Source: Pseudomonas cavernicola
GTDB taxonomy: Bacteria; Pseudomonadota; Gammaproteobacteria; Pseudomonadales; Pseudomonadaceae
DNA: 64,000 bases
Direction: 5' to 3'
NCBI RefSeq assembly: GCF_003596405.1
Contig: NZ_QYUR01000002.1
Location: 1,504,501-1,568,500 of the forward strand
Of the stretch, positions 1 through 9,442 are shown one piece after another. Positions within the stretch are counted from its first letter, which is position 1. Every line of letters begins with the position of its first letter. The position numbers were made by a program, and so were the translations under genes. The notes under the pieces are model-generated. The model worked only from the letters and a program-made list of their open reading frames with translations. It searched no databases and was not told the DNA's origin.

Positions 1-3000
1 TTGCTCGGTCTGGGGCTCGGCCAGGCGCTCAAGCTACGGGGGCTGCAAGCGCAGAACGCCGAGCTGCGCCAGGAGCTGAAGAGCTTCGCCGAGCGCTTTG
101 CCCAGGGCACTACGGCGATTCATGAACGCTTGCTCAAGGTTGAGCAGAGCCAACCTAGCCAGCCGGGTTCGGATCAAGCGGTGCCAGCCGAGCCACCCCC
201 CACGCAGGCCGAAGCCGCCGCCCCAGCCACCCGCGAGCCGGAGCCGGCATTTGCGCATGAGCCTGAAATCGAGCTGGTTTGGGAGCTACCGCCGGAGTTG
301 TTGGGTTCGCCTCATGCACCCACTACGCCGCCAGCGCAGGCCAGTGCGCCCAGCGAGTGGGGCGCCGAGGCTGTAATCCCGCCGCGCACACCTGCACCGC
401 GAGTACCGCCAGCGCCACGCCAGCCTTCGCCGATTGAACGGGCGATCGACCTGGCGCAAGCCTGGCTGTTCGGTGGCAATACCGTGCTGCGGATAGGTGT
501 GGTGCTGTTGTTCCTCGGTCTGGCCTTCCTCCTGCGTTACGCCACCGAAGGCATGGTGGTGCCGGTGGAGATGCGCTACGCCGGGGTGGCCGCCAGCGCG
601 ATCGCCTTGCTCGGCCTGGGTTGGTGGTTGCGTCTGCGTAATCCGAACTATGCCCTGATGCTGCAAGGCACCGGGATTGCCGTGTTGTACCTGACGGTGT
701 TCGCCGCCATGCGTCTACATCCGCTGCTGTCGCCGGGTACGGCGCTGTCGCTGTTGGTGGTGGTGACGCTCTGTTCGGCGATCCTGGCGGTGGCGCAGAA
801 CGCCATGGGCCTGGCTACGGTGGCGGCTTTGGGCGGGTTTGCCGCACCGATCCTGACTTCGACCGGCAGCGGCAACCACGTCGCGCTGTTCTCCTATTTT
901 GCGCTGTTGAATGCCGGCATCTTCGTCATCGCCTGGTTCAAGGCCTGGCGTCTGCTCAACCTGATCGGCTTTGTCGGCACCTTCGGCATCGGCTTCGCCT
1001 GGGGGCTGCGCTCCTACACGCCAGAGTTGTTATGGAGCACCGAGCCGTTCCTGATCCTGTTCTTCCTGATGTACGTGGCCATCGGCCTGTTATTCGCCCG
1101 GCGTAAGTTGCGTGAAGTGGGCGCGGGCCCGGAGGACGACAGTCGCGCCGCGCTGCTGCGTTGGTCGGCGCGCCAGGGCGACTATGTCGATGGCACCGTA
1201 CTGTTTGGCCCGCCCATCGTCGGTTTCGGCCTGCAGTTCGGGTTGGTGCAGCACCTCGAGTTTGCCGCCGCCTTCAGTGCACTGGCACTGGGTCTGTTCT
1301 ACCTGGGCTTGGCCCGTTTGCTGGCCGGGCGGGCTCCGGGTCGCGCCTTGCTGCTGGTGGAAACATGCCTGGCGCTGGGGGTGGTGTTTGGCACGCTGGC
1401 GATTCCGTTGGGCTTGGATGCGCGTTGGACGGCAGCGGCCTGGGCGGTGGAGGGGGCGGGCATCTACTGGCTAGGCCTGCGTCAGCAGCGCACTCTGGCT
1501 CGCGCTTTTGCCTTGCTGTTGCAACTGGGTGCGGCGCTGGCCTTCCTTGCTGAGCTGGACTCGGGCGTGGATACCTTGTTGAGCGGTGCGCCGCTAGGTG
1601 CGCTGCTGCTCGGCGGAGCCTTGCTGTTCAGCCATGACCGCTTGCGCCGCGCATTGCCTGCGCAGGTTACGAGCTGGGAGCGGCGTGGCTTGCCGATCCT
1701 GGCCTGTGCCGGTCTGGCCTTCCTCTATCTCTTGGCACCGTTGAACCTGGAGGCCGAGGCCACTGCGATTTGCTGGGCGCTGGCCGGTCTGGCGACCTTG
1801 TTCGCCGGGCTGCGCATCCATTCGCGCAGCTTCCTGTTCAGCGCCTTTGCCGTGCAGTTGCTCGGCGGTGCGCTGTTCCTGCTGCAGCTGAAAACCGCCT
1901 CGGGGGCCGAGACTGGCGTGTTCAGTGCCGGTTGGCGCGGCTTGGTCACCGCCTCGTTAATCGGTCTGGCGCTGATTGGCGGCATGCTGATCGCCGCGCG
2001 TGACAAGCAAGTCAGCAGTGATGCGCGGTTGATGCGCGGCTTGTCGCTGGTGTTGCTGGTTGGCCTGGTGTTCATCAACCTGGCGGTACTGTTCGTGCTG
2101 CCTTGGCAAACCGCCAGCGCGGTGTGGGCAGGCAGCGGCCTGCTGATCATCTGGCTCAGCTTGTATCTGCAACAGCGCGCGAGCTTCGTCTTCGGCCTGC
2201 TGCTGCAAGCGTCGGGTGGGGTAGCCTTCCTGGCCGCGAGCCCGCTGTTGCTCTATCAGTTGAGTGCGGAAGGTTTGCGGCCGCTGGCACATGCCGGTTT
2301 CTGGACCCCGGCGGTGCTGGCGATAGCCGCGTTGATCGGTGCCTGGCGGCTGTTTCTGGCGGCCAGGCGTGACGACGAGTCGATGGGCCCGCTGAGCCTG
2401 GAACGGCTGTCGCAGTTGCTGCTGGTCTGGGGCGCGGGCTGGTGGACGCTGGCGTTGGTCAGCGAGGTGTTGCGCTTTGCTCCAGCGGACTTGCAGGTAC
2501 CGCTGCTGTTGCTGGTCGCCGCCGGCACGGTGGCGCTGTGGACGTTGCTGGCCGTGCGCGTGCGCTGGCCGGCGCTGGCGCTGCTCTGCCCATTGCTGGT
2601 GCCGGCCGCTGGCGTGGCGCTGCTGTATGCCTGGCAGACGGACTACCACCCGGCGGCGAATTTCGGCTGGCTGGCTTGGGGGCTGTTGTTTGCCGTGCAT
2701 CTATGGTCCTTGCATCGCCTGGCCACGCTGTTGCCAGCCGCCGCCTTGAGCGCGGCGCATGTGCTCGGCTGCTGGCTGATCATCGGCGTGCTGGCGCTGG
2801 AATTGCGCTACCTGCTGTATGTCTTGTCCGAGCATTACAACGCTTGGCGTTGGCTGGGCTGGGCGTTGCTGCCGAGTGGGTATTTATTGCTGATGGCTCA
2901 GCCGCTGAAGGCTCCACTGCCGATGGCCGCTGCGCGCAGCTTGCCGTGGCCGGTGCGGGCCTATCCGCGCGAGTATCGTGTGTTGGTCGCCTTGCCGTTG

Positions 3001-3579
3001 GCGCTGCTGATGTTGGTCTGGTTCTGGCTGGCGAATATCGCCAGTGACGGCGGCGCCGAGCCGCTACCGTATCTACCGCTGATCAACCCGCTGGAGCTGG
3101 GCTTGCTGTTTGCCTTGCTCGGCGTGTGCAACTGGCTGCGCAGTGGCTTGCCGCAACTGGGCTTCGCCGCCGGTCAGTCGAAGTGGCTGCCACAACTGGT
3201 GGCGGGCGCCTCGTTGTTTGCCTTATGTACCGCTGCGGTATTCCGCGCCGCGCATCACTGGGGCGGCGTGCCTTATCAACTGGCCGCGCTGCTCGAGTCG
3301 ATGCTGGTGCAGGCGGGTTTGTCCATCGTCTGGACCCTGATCGCCCTGGCCTTGATGATCGTCGGCCATCTGCGCAGCCGCCGTGAGATCTGGTTGGTGG
3401 GTGCGGTACTGATTGCCGTGGTGGTGGCCAAACTGTTCTTCATCGAACTGGGTAACCGTGGCGGTCTGGAACGTATCGTGTCGTTTATCGGAGTCGGCGT
3501 GCTGCTGTTGATCGTCGGCTATTTCGCCCCGTTGCCGCCCCGGCAGCCGGCATCTGAAGCAGAGCAGGCCCGTACATGA
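1..3579 (+). CDS. DUF2339 polytopic membrane protein (5' end outside window)
   Basis: Very large, almost entirely hydrophobic inner-membrane protein of the DUF2339 family; biochemical role unknown. Visible here: a short charged, probably coiled-coil stretch (about residues 14-45), a Pro/Ala/Glu-rich linker to about residue 140, then from about residue 155 to the C terminus an unbroken series of roughly thirty hydrophobic segments separated by short Arg-rich loops. The reading frame is open from the first base and family members begin with an extra hydrophobic segment, so the true start lies upstream. The stop overlaps the next gene by four bases (ATGA), so the two are translationally coupled and probably form a functional pair in the envelope. 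Family assignment is by overall architecture and by the DUF3999 neighbour. Confidence 0.85.
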   Translation: MLGLGLGQALKLRGLQAQNAELRQELKSFAERFAQGTTAIHERLLKVEQSQPSQPGSDQAVPAEPPPTQAEAAAPATREPEPAFAHEPEIELVWELPPELLGSPHAPTTPPAQASAPSEWGAEAVIPPRTPAPRVPPAPRQPSPIERAIDLAQAWLFGGNTVLRIGVVLLFLGLAFLLRYATEGMVVPVEMRYAGVAASAIALLGLGWWLRLRNPNYALMLQGTGIAVLYLTVFAAMRLHPLLSPGTALSLLVVVTLCSAILAVAQNAMGLATVAALGGFAAPILTSTGSGNHVALFSYFALLNAGIFVIAWFKAWRLLNLIGFVGTFGIGFAWGLRSYTPELLWSTEPFLILFFLMYVAIGLLFARRKLREVGAGPEDDSRAALLRWSARQGDYVDGTVLFGPPIVGFGLQFGLVQHLEFAAAFSALALGLFYLGLARLLAGRAPGRALLLVETCLALGVVFGTLAIPLGLDARWTAAAWAVEGAGIYWLGLRQQRTLARAFALLLQLGAALAFLAELDSGVDTLLSGAPLGALLLGGALLFSHDRLRRALPAQVTSWERRGLPILACAGLAFLYLLAPLNLEAEATAICWALAGLATLFAGLRIHSRSFLFSAFAVQLLGGALFLLQLKTASGAETGVFSAGWRGLVTASLIGLALIGGMLIAARDKQVSSDARLMRGLSLVLLVGLVFINLAVLFVLPWQTASAVWAGSGLLIIWLSLYLQQRASFVFGLLLQASGGVAFLAASPLLLYQLSAEGLRPLAHAGFWTPAVLAIAALIGAWRLFLAARRDDESMGPLSLERLSQLLLVWGAGWWTLALVSEVLRFAPADLQVPLLLLVAAGTVALWTLLAVRVRWPALALLCPLLVPAAGVALLYAWQTDYHPAANFGWLAWGLLFAVHLWSLHRLATLLPAAALSAAHVLGCWLIIGVLALELRYLLYVLSEHYNAWRWLGWALLPSGYLLLMAQPLKAPLPMAAARSLPWPVRAYPREYRVLVALPLALLMLVWFWLANIASDGGAEPLPYLPLINPLELGLLFALLGVCNWLRSGLPQLGFAAGQSKWLPQLVAGASLFALCTAAVFRAAHHWGGVPYQLAALLESMLVQAGLSIVWTLIALALMIVGHLRSRREIWLVGAVLIAVVVAKLFFIELGNRGGLERIVSFIGVGVLLLIVGYFAPLPPRQPASEAEQART

Positions 3580-4961
3580 GTGGTTTTTCTTCCTTTCGGC
3601 GTTGGCGGCCGCTACTGGCGGCTGCCGGGATGCTGGTCACGGCGCTAGTCGGCGCTCAGGAACAGCGCAGTGACTATGTCGTGCAAGTGCCGCTGACGCT
3701 CAGCGGTGAGGGGCCGTGGTATCGCCTGGAGTTGCCGATGGCGCTGCATTTCGCTGGGCGCTTTGGTGATCTGCGCGACTTGCGGGTATTCAATGCCGAG
3801 GGCGAGGCCCAGGCTTATGCCTTGACCCTCGGGAGTGCCCAACACAGCGAGACGCGCACGGAAACCGCGGTCAAATGGTTCCCGCTACATAGCCAAGCTG
3901 ACGCTGCGCAGGCGGTGCCGAGCATTCGGGTGCGGCGCAATACCAGCGGCACCTTGGTGGAGGTGGCGCCGGAAGGCGCGTCTGTCAACGCCGAGGAGGT
4001 GCTGCGTGGTTGGCTGCTGGACGCCAGTGCGATCAAGGCGCCGCTCTACAAGCTGATCCTCGATTGGAGTGCCGAGCGTGACGGCTTCCAGCGCTTTTCC
4101 ATCGAGGCCAGCGATGACCTGCAGCATTGGCAAGCTTGGGGCGACGGGCAGATTGCTCGGTTGGCATTCGCTGATGAGCGTATCGATCAGCGTGAAGTCA
4201 GTCTGCCGGGGCAGCGTGCGCGTTACCTGCGCCTGCTATGGCTGGCGCCGCAGCAAGCGCCGGCGCTGACCGCGGCGCGTTTGCTCAGTGCCAGTAGCAG
4301 CAGCGCGCCGGCGCCGATGGCTTGGTCGGCGGCGCTGGCTCCGAGCGACGTGAAGGCGGGTGAATATACTTGGAACTTGCCCCTGGCGTTGCCGCTGGAG
4401 CGCGTGCGTGTCGAACTGAAACAGTCGAATACCCTGGCGCCGGTGATCCTTAGCGGCCGCCGCGATGGCAAGGTGCAGTGGCAACCGCTGGCGCGCGGCC
4501 TGCTCTATCGCCTGCCGCAGAACGGCAAGGAGGTCATCCAGAATGAATTGGAGCTGCCTGCGCAACGGGTGCAGCAATTGCGTTTGCAGGTCGACGAGCG
4601 CGGTGGTGGGTTGGGCAGTGCCGCGCCACAGCTGACGGTCGGGCTGCGGGCGACGCAAGTGGTGTTCCTCGCCCGTGGTACGCCGCCCTATACGCTGGCG
4701 ATCGGCAATGCTGCCGCGCAAGCGGCCAATCTGCCGCTAACGACCTTGATTCCTGGCTATGACGATGAGCGTTTGGCCAAGCTGGGGGTGGCGCAAGCGG
4801 CCGCCGAGCCGCAAGTAGAGGCGGCTGTGGAGTCCAGTGCAGTGCAGGCGGCCAGCTTCGACTGGAAGCGCCTCGGACTTTGGGCCGTGCTGTTGCTCGG
4901 GGTCGCGCTGCTGGTGCTGATGGCCTGGAGTCTGTTGCGCGCGCCGGCGGTCAAGCCATGA
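3576..4961 (+). CDS. DUF3999 family envelope protein
   Basis: 461-residue protein of the DUF3999 family, function unknown. An N-terminal signal peptide (Arg-rich start, hydrophobic core, likely cleavage near residue 27 after VGA) is followed by a long beta-rich periplasmic domain and a C-terminal transmembrane helix (about residues 433-455) with a short basic tail. The predicted topology is therefore a periplasmic domain anchored at the C terminus. Its start overlaps the stop of the DUF2339 gene (ATGA), the usual arrangement for this pair, which suggests they act together. About 215 bp of non-coding DNA separate it from the next gene. No catalytic motif is recognisable. Confidence 0.82.
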   Translation: MSGFSSFRRWRPLLAAAGMLVTALVGAQEQRSDYVVQVPLTLSGEGPWYRLELPMALHFAGRFGDLRDLRVFNAEGEAQAYALTLGSAQHSETRTETAVKWFPLHSQADAAQAVPSIRVRRNTSGTLVEVAPEGASVNAEEVLRGWLLDASAIKAPLYKLILDWSAERDGFQRFSIEASDDLQHWQAWGDGQIARLAFADERIDQREVSLPGQRARYLRLLWLAPQQAPALTAARLLSASSSSAPAPMAWSAALAPSDVKAGEYTWNLPLALPLERVRVELKQSNTLAPVILSGRRDGKVQWQPLARGLLYRLPQNGKEVIQNELELPAQRVQQLRLQVDERGGGLGSAAPQLTVGLRATQVVFLARGTPPYTLAIGNAAAQAANLPLTTLIPGYDDERLAKLGVAQAAAEPQVEAAVESSAVQAASFDWKRLGLWAVLLLGVALLVLMAWSLLRAPAVKP

Positions 4962-5176
4962 TGGCCAACGGACATGCAGAAAGTCTTTAGGCAGCTGAGT
5001 GAGTTGGCGTATGGTTGGCTCGGCGCGCAGTTCTGTGCGATTCGTCGGCGTGACTTTAGGTCGGGAAGGCCTTTGCATAACTATTTCTTGAGTGCTTTGC
5101 ACAGGGCTGTGACAGCCCCCAGCTGCTTAGGTGACGTGGCTGCAACTGCTGCCCAGACGCCTGCAGGGGTGCGGTC

Positions 5177-6832
5177 ATGAATGCCTGCAGTCAATCGGGC
5201 TGGGCGCTGAGCATGCCGGTCATCCTCACAGGCCTGGTCTGCGTGGGCGTCATCCTGCTGGCGCGCTGGGTGACCCGGCAGCGCTATTTCCCCGGCCGCG
5301 ACAGCTTTATCCTGCTGCATATCGCCAGCCTCTGGTGGATGCTCGCTGCCAGTGTCGAGATGGCAGCGCAGGGCGCCAGCTGCAAGATGTTCTGGGCCAG
5401 CATGGCCTGGCCAGGCATCGTCGGGGTGCCGACCTTCTGGGCGGTGTTTCTCTGGCAATACGTCAACAGTGAACGTCAACCGCTGCCGCTGCGCCATGTC
5501 CTCGGTCTGACAGTGGTGCCGGCGATAGTCTGGCTGCTGGCCCTGAGCAATCCCTGGCATGGACTGTTCTACACTGCCGGCAGCGCACCAATCTCCGCTG
5601 CGCCGGGGGCGGCGATCCGCTACCAGCATGGCCTGCTGTTCTATGCCACGGCGGTTTACGGCTACTTCTTCATGCTGTTCTGCCTGGCTATCGTGATTCG
5701 CGCGGCGGTGCTCAGCAATGGCGTGCACCGCCGGCATTATCTGGCGTTCGTGCTGGTCACCGCGGTGCCCTGGGTCGCCAATCTCAGCTATGTGTTATTC
5801 GGCTGGATGCTCTTTGGTTTCGACCCGACGCCCTTCAGCTTTGCCTTCACTTTGGCGGCTTTTGCCTGGTTGATCGTCGGGGTGCGCCTGTTCGACCTGC
5901 TGCCCGTGGCGCGTCATCTGCTGCTGCAAGAACTGCTCGATCCGGTGTTGGTGATCGATCCACGGCAACGGGTCATCGAAGCCAATCCGGCAGCGCTCAA
6001 ACTGGCGGGTTTGACCAGCGCTTGGCAGGGTCGGGTGCTGGCGGACTGGCCGGTATTTGGCGTGGACTTGCGCGCCTTGCTCCAGGAGCCGCCGAACAGC
6101 GAACAGGATCGACTGCTGACGCTGGCCAGCCCGGTGCGCTATTTCGAGGTGCGCACGCGAGCCATCGAGAGGGTTACCCGCACCAGCACCTTCGTGCTCG
6201 GACAGATGCTCTATCTGCGCGACGTCACTCAGCGTCACCTCAGTGAACTCAAGCTGGCCGAGGCCTTGGCGACCAGTGAGGAGCGATTGCGGACGATCTC
6301 CAGTCTGCATGAGCAGTTGCAGGAGCAGGCGCTGCGCGATCCGCTGACCGGGCTCTACAACCGCCGTTATCTGGACGAATTCTTCAGTCGGGAGCAGGCC
6401 CGCGCTCAACGCGAACACGCGCCGGTTGCCTTGGCGTTGATCGATTTGGATCACTTCAAGCTGCTCAACGACGCGCATGGCCATTTGGTCGGCGATGACG
6501 TGCTCAAGGTGGTGGCGCAGCACCTGACCGACAGCCTGCGCAGCTCGGATGCGGTGTTTCGCATCGGTGGTGAGGAGTTCTTGCTGATCCTTCCGGGTGC
6601 TGGCGCGCAAGAGGCGCAGCAACGGCTGGAACTCATTTGCCGGCAATTGGCCGACAGCCCGCTGCCCACGCGCAGTGGCCCACAGACTGTGACCCTGTCT
6701 GCCGGTCTGGCCTTCTGGCCGGCCCAAGGGCAGGCGCTGGACGAGTTGATGCAAGCCGCCGATGCGGCACTCTACGAGGCCAAACGCAGTGGCCGTAACC
6801 GTGTTTGCGCCTTGGCTTTGTCGAGCGGCTGA
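5177..6832 (+). CDS. Membrane-anchored 7TM-PAS-GGDEF diguanylate cyclase
   Basis: 551-residue predicted c-di-GMP synthase. Residues about 10-235 form seven hydrophobic segments of the histidine-kinase N-terminal 7TM type; about 250-370 look like a PAS sensor domain (LDPVLVIDPRQRVIEANPAA); a short coiled linker leads to a C-terminal GGDEF domain (about 385-548) starting at DPLTGLYNRRYLDEF. The active-site loop reads GGEEF, a catalytically competent variant, and an RSSD sequence five residues before it matches the product-inhibition I-site (RxxD). It is therefore likely active and feedback-regulated, converting two GTP to c-di-GMP at the membrane in response to an unknown signal. No EAL domain is present. 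It is transcribed alone between the DUF3999 gene and fbp. Confidence 0.9.
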   Translation: MNACSQSGWALSMPVILTGLVCVGVILLARWVTRQRYFPGRDSFILLHIASLWWMLAASVEMAAQGASCKMFWASMAWPGIVGVPTFWAVFLWQYVNSERQPLPLRHVLGLTVVPAIVWLLALSNPWHGLFYTAGSAPISAAPGAAIRYQHGLLFYATAVYGYFFMLFCLAIVIRAAVLSNGVHRRHYLAFVLVTAVPWVANLSYVLFGWMLFGFDPTPFSFAFTLAAFAWLIVGVRLFDLLPVARHLLLQELLDPVLVIDPRQRVIEANPAALKLAGLTSAWQGRVLADWPVFGVDLRALLQEPPNSEQDRLLTLASPVRYFEVRTRAIERVTRTSTFVLGQMLYLRDVTQRHLSELKLAEALATSEERLRTISSLHEQLQEQALRDPLTGLYNRRYLDEFFSREQARAQREHAPVALALIDLDHFKLLNDAHGHLVGDDVLKVVAQHLTDSLRSSDAVFRIGGEEFLLILPGAGAQEAQQRLELICRQLADSPLPTRSGPQTVTLSAGLAFWPAQGQALDELMQAADAALYEAKRSGRNRVCALALSSG

Positions 6833-6922
6833 ACTCTCCGGACAGACGCCCGGTCTGACAGGAGGTATTGCTTGCTCACTCGCGCTAAACTGCGCGGGTT
6901 TTCCAATCCTCCGGAGCCTTCC

Positions 6923-7930
6923 ATGTCCCGCGTTACCCTGAGCCGCTATCTGATCGAGCAGACCCGTTGCAATAACACCCCCGCCGATCTGCGCTTCCTT
7001 ATCGAAGTGGTGGCGCGTGCGTGCAAGGAAATTAGCCACGCGGTTTCCAAAGGCGCGCTGGGCGGTGTGCTTGGCAGCATGGAAACCGAGAACGTGCAGG
7101 GCGAAGTGCAAAAGAAGCTCGACGTCCTCTCCAACGAAATTCTGCTGGAAGCCAACGAGTGGGGCGGTCACCTGGCCGGCATGGCGTCTGAAGAAATGGA
7201 TAACGCCTACCAGATCCCCGGCAAGTACCCGAAAGGGGCTTACCTGCTGGTGTTCGACCCGCTGGATGGCTCCTCGAACATCGACGTGAACGTCTCGGTC
7301 GGCACCATCTTCTCGGTGCTGCGTTGCCCGGATCGCAATGGCAACGACGGCGACCTCGGCGAAGAGGCGTTCCTCCAGCCGGGTACCCAGCAAGTCGCTG
7401 CCGGTTACGCGATCTACGGCCCGCAGACCATGCTGATGCTGACCTTGGGCGACGGCGTCAAAGGCTTCACCCTGGATCGCGAGCTGGGTAGCTTCGTGCT
7501 AACCCACGACAACATTCGCGTGCCGGAGCAAACCAAGGAATTCGCCATCAACATGTCCAACCAGCGCCACTGGGAAGCGCCGGTGAGCCGCTATGTCGGC
7601 GAATTGCTGGCCGGCAAGACCGGGCCGCTGGGCAAGGATTACAACATGCGCTGGGTCGCCGCGATGGTGGCTGACGTACACCGCATCCTCACCCGTGGTG
7701 GGCTGTTCATGTACCCGCGCGATTCCCGCGAGCCGGAGAAGCCGGGCAAGCTGCGCCTGATGTACGAAGCCAACCCGATGTCGTTCATCGTCGAGCAAGC
7801 GGGCGGTGCGGCGACCAATGGTACGCAGCGGATTCTCGATATCCAGCCGACTTCCCTGCACCAGCGGGTCGCGGTGTTCCTCGGCTCCAAAGAAGAAGTC
7901 GAACGGGTTACCGCCTACCACCAGGAGTAA
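6923..7930 (+). CDS. fbp: Fructose-1,6-bisphosphatase class I
   Basis: 335-residue cytosolic FBPase that hydrolyses fructose 1,6-bisphosphate to fructose 6-phosphate in gluconeogenesis, essential for pseudomonads growing on organic and amino acids. The metal/substrate signature [10 protein letters not shown] is present near residue 110, preceded by acidic metal ligands ([11 protein letters not shown]), and the C-terminal substrate loop includes [10 protein letters not shown]. The length is normal for class I. The ATG at 6923 was chosen over an upstream in-frame start at 6872 because it gives the family N terminus ([13 protein letters not shown]) and follows a purine-rich ribosome site (CCGGAGCC). 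The next gene begins three bases after its stop, suggesting co-transcription. Confidence 0.97.
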   Translation: MSRVTLSRYLIEQTRCNNTPADLRFLIEVVARACKEISHAVSKGALGGVLGSMETENVQGEVQKKLDVLSNEILLEANEWGGHLAGMASEEMDNAYQIPGKYPKGAYLLVFDPLDGSSNIDVNVSVGTIFSVLRCPDRNGNDGDLGEEAFLQPGTQQVAAGYAIYGPQTMLMLTLGDGVKGFTLDRELGSFVLTHDNIRVPEQTKEFAINMSNQRHWEAPVSRYVGELLAGKTGPLGKDYNMRWVAAMVADVHRILTRGGLFMYPRDSREPEKPGKLRLMYEANPMSFIVEQAGGAATNGTQRILDIQPTSLHQRVAVFLGSKEEVERVTAYHQE

Positions 7931-7933
7931 GTC

Positions 7934-8536
7934 ATGCGCACGCCTTGGCAGCCGTTGCTGGACTGGTGGTTCGGTTCAGCCGTTACGGTTACCGAGGTGG
8001 TTGCCGCGCGCGGCGGGCTCTGGTTCGGCAAGCAGGACAGCCAGGATAACGAGGCGCGTGAGCGCTTCGCCGAGCAGGTGGAGCAGGCTCTGCGTGGTGG
8101 TTTGGCTGACTGGATGGCAGACCCTGCGGGGTGGCTGGCGCTGATCCTGCTGCTGGATCAGTTGCCGCGAATGATTTATCGCGACACACCACAAGCGTTT
8201 GCCGGCGATCGCCGCGCGCAGCTGCTGGTTCGCGAAGGCTTGGCACACGGCAGGGAGGCCGCGTTAGCACCGATCCAGCAGGTCTTTATCTACCTCGTGC
8301 TCGAACATGCCGAGGACTTGCCCAGCCAGGCTCAGTCGGTGGCGCGGTTTGCCGCATTGCACGCTGGCGCGGCCGCGTCGGAGGACAAACTCTTCGCCGG
8401 TTATCTGGATTACGCCGAGCGGCATCAGCGGGTGATTGCCCGCTTTGGCCGTTTTCCCCATCGCAACAGCATTCTCGGCCGGGCTTCCACTGCAGAGGAA
8501 GTTTCTTTCCTGCGGGAACCGGGCTCGCGCTTCTGA
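7934..8536 (+). CDS. DUF924 family protein
   Basis: 200-residue soluble alpha-helical protein of the DUF924 family (sometimes described as TPR-like). Family landmarks visible are the N-terminal segment ending WFGKQDSQDNEARERF, the LILLLDQLPRMIYRDTPQAF motif (the most conserved part of the family), and the C-terminal YLDYAERHQRVIARFGRFPHRN. No catalytic role is established for the family. It starts three bases after fbp, probably in the same transcript; this linkage is also seen in other Pseudomonas by recollection. There is no signal peptide, so a cytoplasmic location is inferred. Confidence 0.85.
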   Translation: MRTPWQPLLDWWFGSAVTVTEVVAARGGLWFGKQDSQDNEARERFAEQVEQALRGGLADWMADPAGWLALILLLDQLPRMIYRDTPQAFAGDRRAQLLVREGLAHGREAALAPIQQVFIYLVLEHAEDLPSQAQSVARFAALHAGAAASEDKLFAGYLDYAERHQRVIARFGRFPHRNSILGRASTAEEVSFLREPGSRF

Positions 8537-8605
8537 CGTCCAACCGGGCAACCCGCGGTTTGCTGTGCCAAGCTTGCCGCCAATGTCCCGTCTAGGAGTT
8601 GGTTC

Positions 8606-8860
8606 ATGTCCCTGCGTCGCTTCGCCCTGTTGTCGTTCTGCGTGCTGTTAGCTGCGTGCAGCAAGATCAATCAGGAAAACTACTCGAAGATCAAAACCGG
8701 CATGACTAAGGCCGAAGTGGAAAGCCTGCTCGGCAGCCCGACCGATTGTTCCGGCGCACTGGGTTTCTCCAGTTGCACCTGGGGCGACCAGAAGAGCTTT
8801 ATCAGCATTCAATACGCCGGCGACAAGGTGCTGATGTTCTCCGGCCAAGGGCTGAAATAA
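8606..8860 (+). CDS. Small BamE-like (SmpA/OmlA-type) lipoprotein
   Basis: 84-residue predicted outer-membrane or periplasmic lipoprotein. The signal peptide ends in the lipobox LLAAC (Cys at residue 18). The mature part carries the pattern KIKTGMTKAEVESLLGSPTDC, the hallmark helix of the BamE-like fold, followed by a short beta region. It is much shorter than BamE and has two further cysteines (CSGALGFSSC) that could form a disulfide. Role unknown; the fold suggests protein-protein contact in the envelope. A GGAG-type ribosome site (AGGAGTTGGTTC) precedes the ATG. Its TAA overlaps the start of the lipocalin gene by one base, so the two are translationally coupled. Confidence 0.8.
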   Translation: MSLRRFALLSFCVLLAACSKINQENYSKIKTGMTKAEVESLLGSPTDCSGALGFSSCTWGDQKSFISIQYAGDKVLMFSGQGLK

Positions 8861-9417
8861 TGATGCGGCTATTTATTGCTCTGTGCGCGGCGTTGGGGCT
8901 GGCCGGTTGTGCCAACTCGGGCACTGGGCCGGTGCCACCGAAGACCGTTGATGAGGTCGATCTGCAACGCTACCAAGGTACTTGGTACGAGCTGGCGCGT
9001 TTGCCGCTATTGTTCCAGCGCAACTGTGCGCAATCCGAGGCGCACTATCAGCTGCAAGGCGATGGCAGTCTCGCGGTGACCAACCGCTGTCGCGGCCAAG
9101 ACGGCGAGTGGCAGGAGGTCATTGGTCGCGCCGAGCCGCAGGTCGCCGGCGAGACCGACAAGCTCTGGGTGCACTTCGATAGCGGCTTTTCGCAGGTGAT
9201 TCCAGGCCTGAGCAAGGGCGATTACTGGGTGCTCTACCTGGATGACGATTACCGCACCGCCCTGGTGGGCAGCCCGGATCACGACCATCTTTGGTTGCTG
9301 TCGCGCACGCCTGAGGTAGCGCCCGCGACCCGCGATACCTTGCTCAAGGTGGCGAACGACCGTGGCTATGCGGTCGAGGAGCTGGTCTGGCGCACGCCGG
9401 ACGCCAAGATCCCGTAG
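8860..9417 (+). CDS. blc: Outer-membrane lipocalin (Blc-type lipoprotein)
   Basis: 185-residue bacterial lipocalin. The lipobox LAGC gives a lipid-anchored protein; the lipocalin signature GTWYELARLP (GxW motif) lies near residue 42, and the C-terminal barrel strands include DYWVLYLDDDYRTALVGSPDHDHLWLL in two parts (YWVLYLDDDYRTALVG then DHDHLWLLSR). Blc proteins bind fatty acids or lysophospholipids and are thought to act in membrane repair. Two adjacent ATG codons (8860 and 8863) are possible starts; the first overlaps the TAA of the upstream lipoprotein gene. The gene ends about 25 bp before the convergent hutF stop. Confidence 0.92.
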   Translation: MMRLFIALCAALGLAGCANSGTGPVPPKTVDEVDLQRYQGTWYELARLPLLFQRNCAQSEAHYQLQGDGSLAVTNRCRGQDGEWQEVIGRAEPQVAGETDKLWVHFDSGFSQVIPGLSKGDYWVLYLDDDYRTALVGSPDHDHLWLLSRTPEVAPATRDTLLKVANDRGYAVEELVWRTPDAKIP

Positions 9418-9442
9418 GCGCGGCCCATGGCCGCGCACACCG

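Noticed and set aside
4974..5180. Short open frame between the DUF3999 and diguanylate cyclase genes
   Set aside because: No ribosome site, no motif, and it overlaps the next start; treated as intergenic DNA.
5795..7393. Long open frame on the minus strand opposite the diguanylate cyclase and fbp
   Set aside because: It is antisense to two clearly real genes, has no domain-like content and reflects high-GC codon bias.
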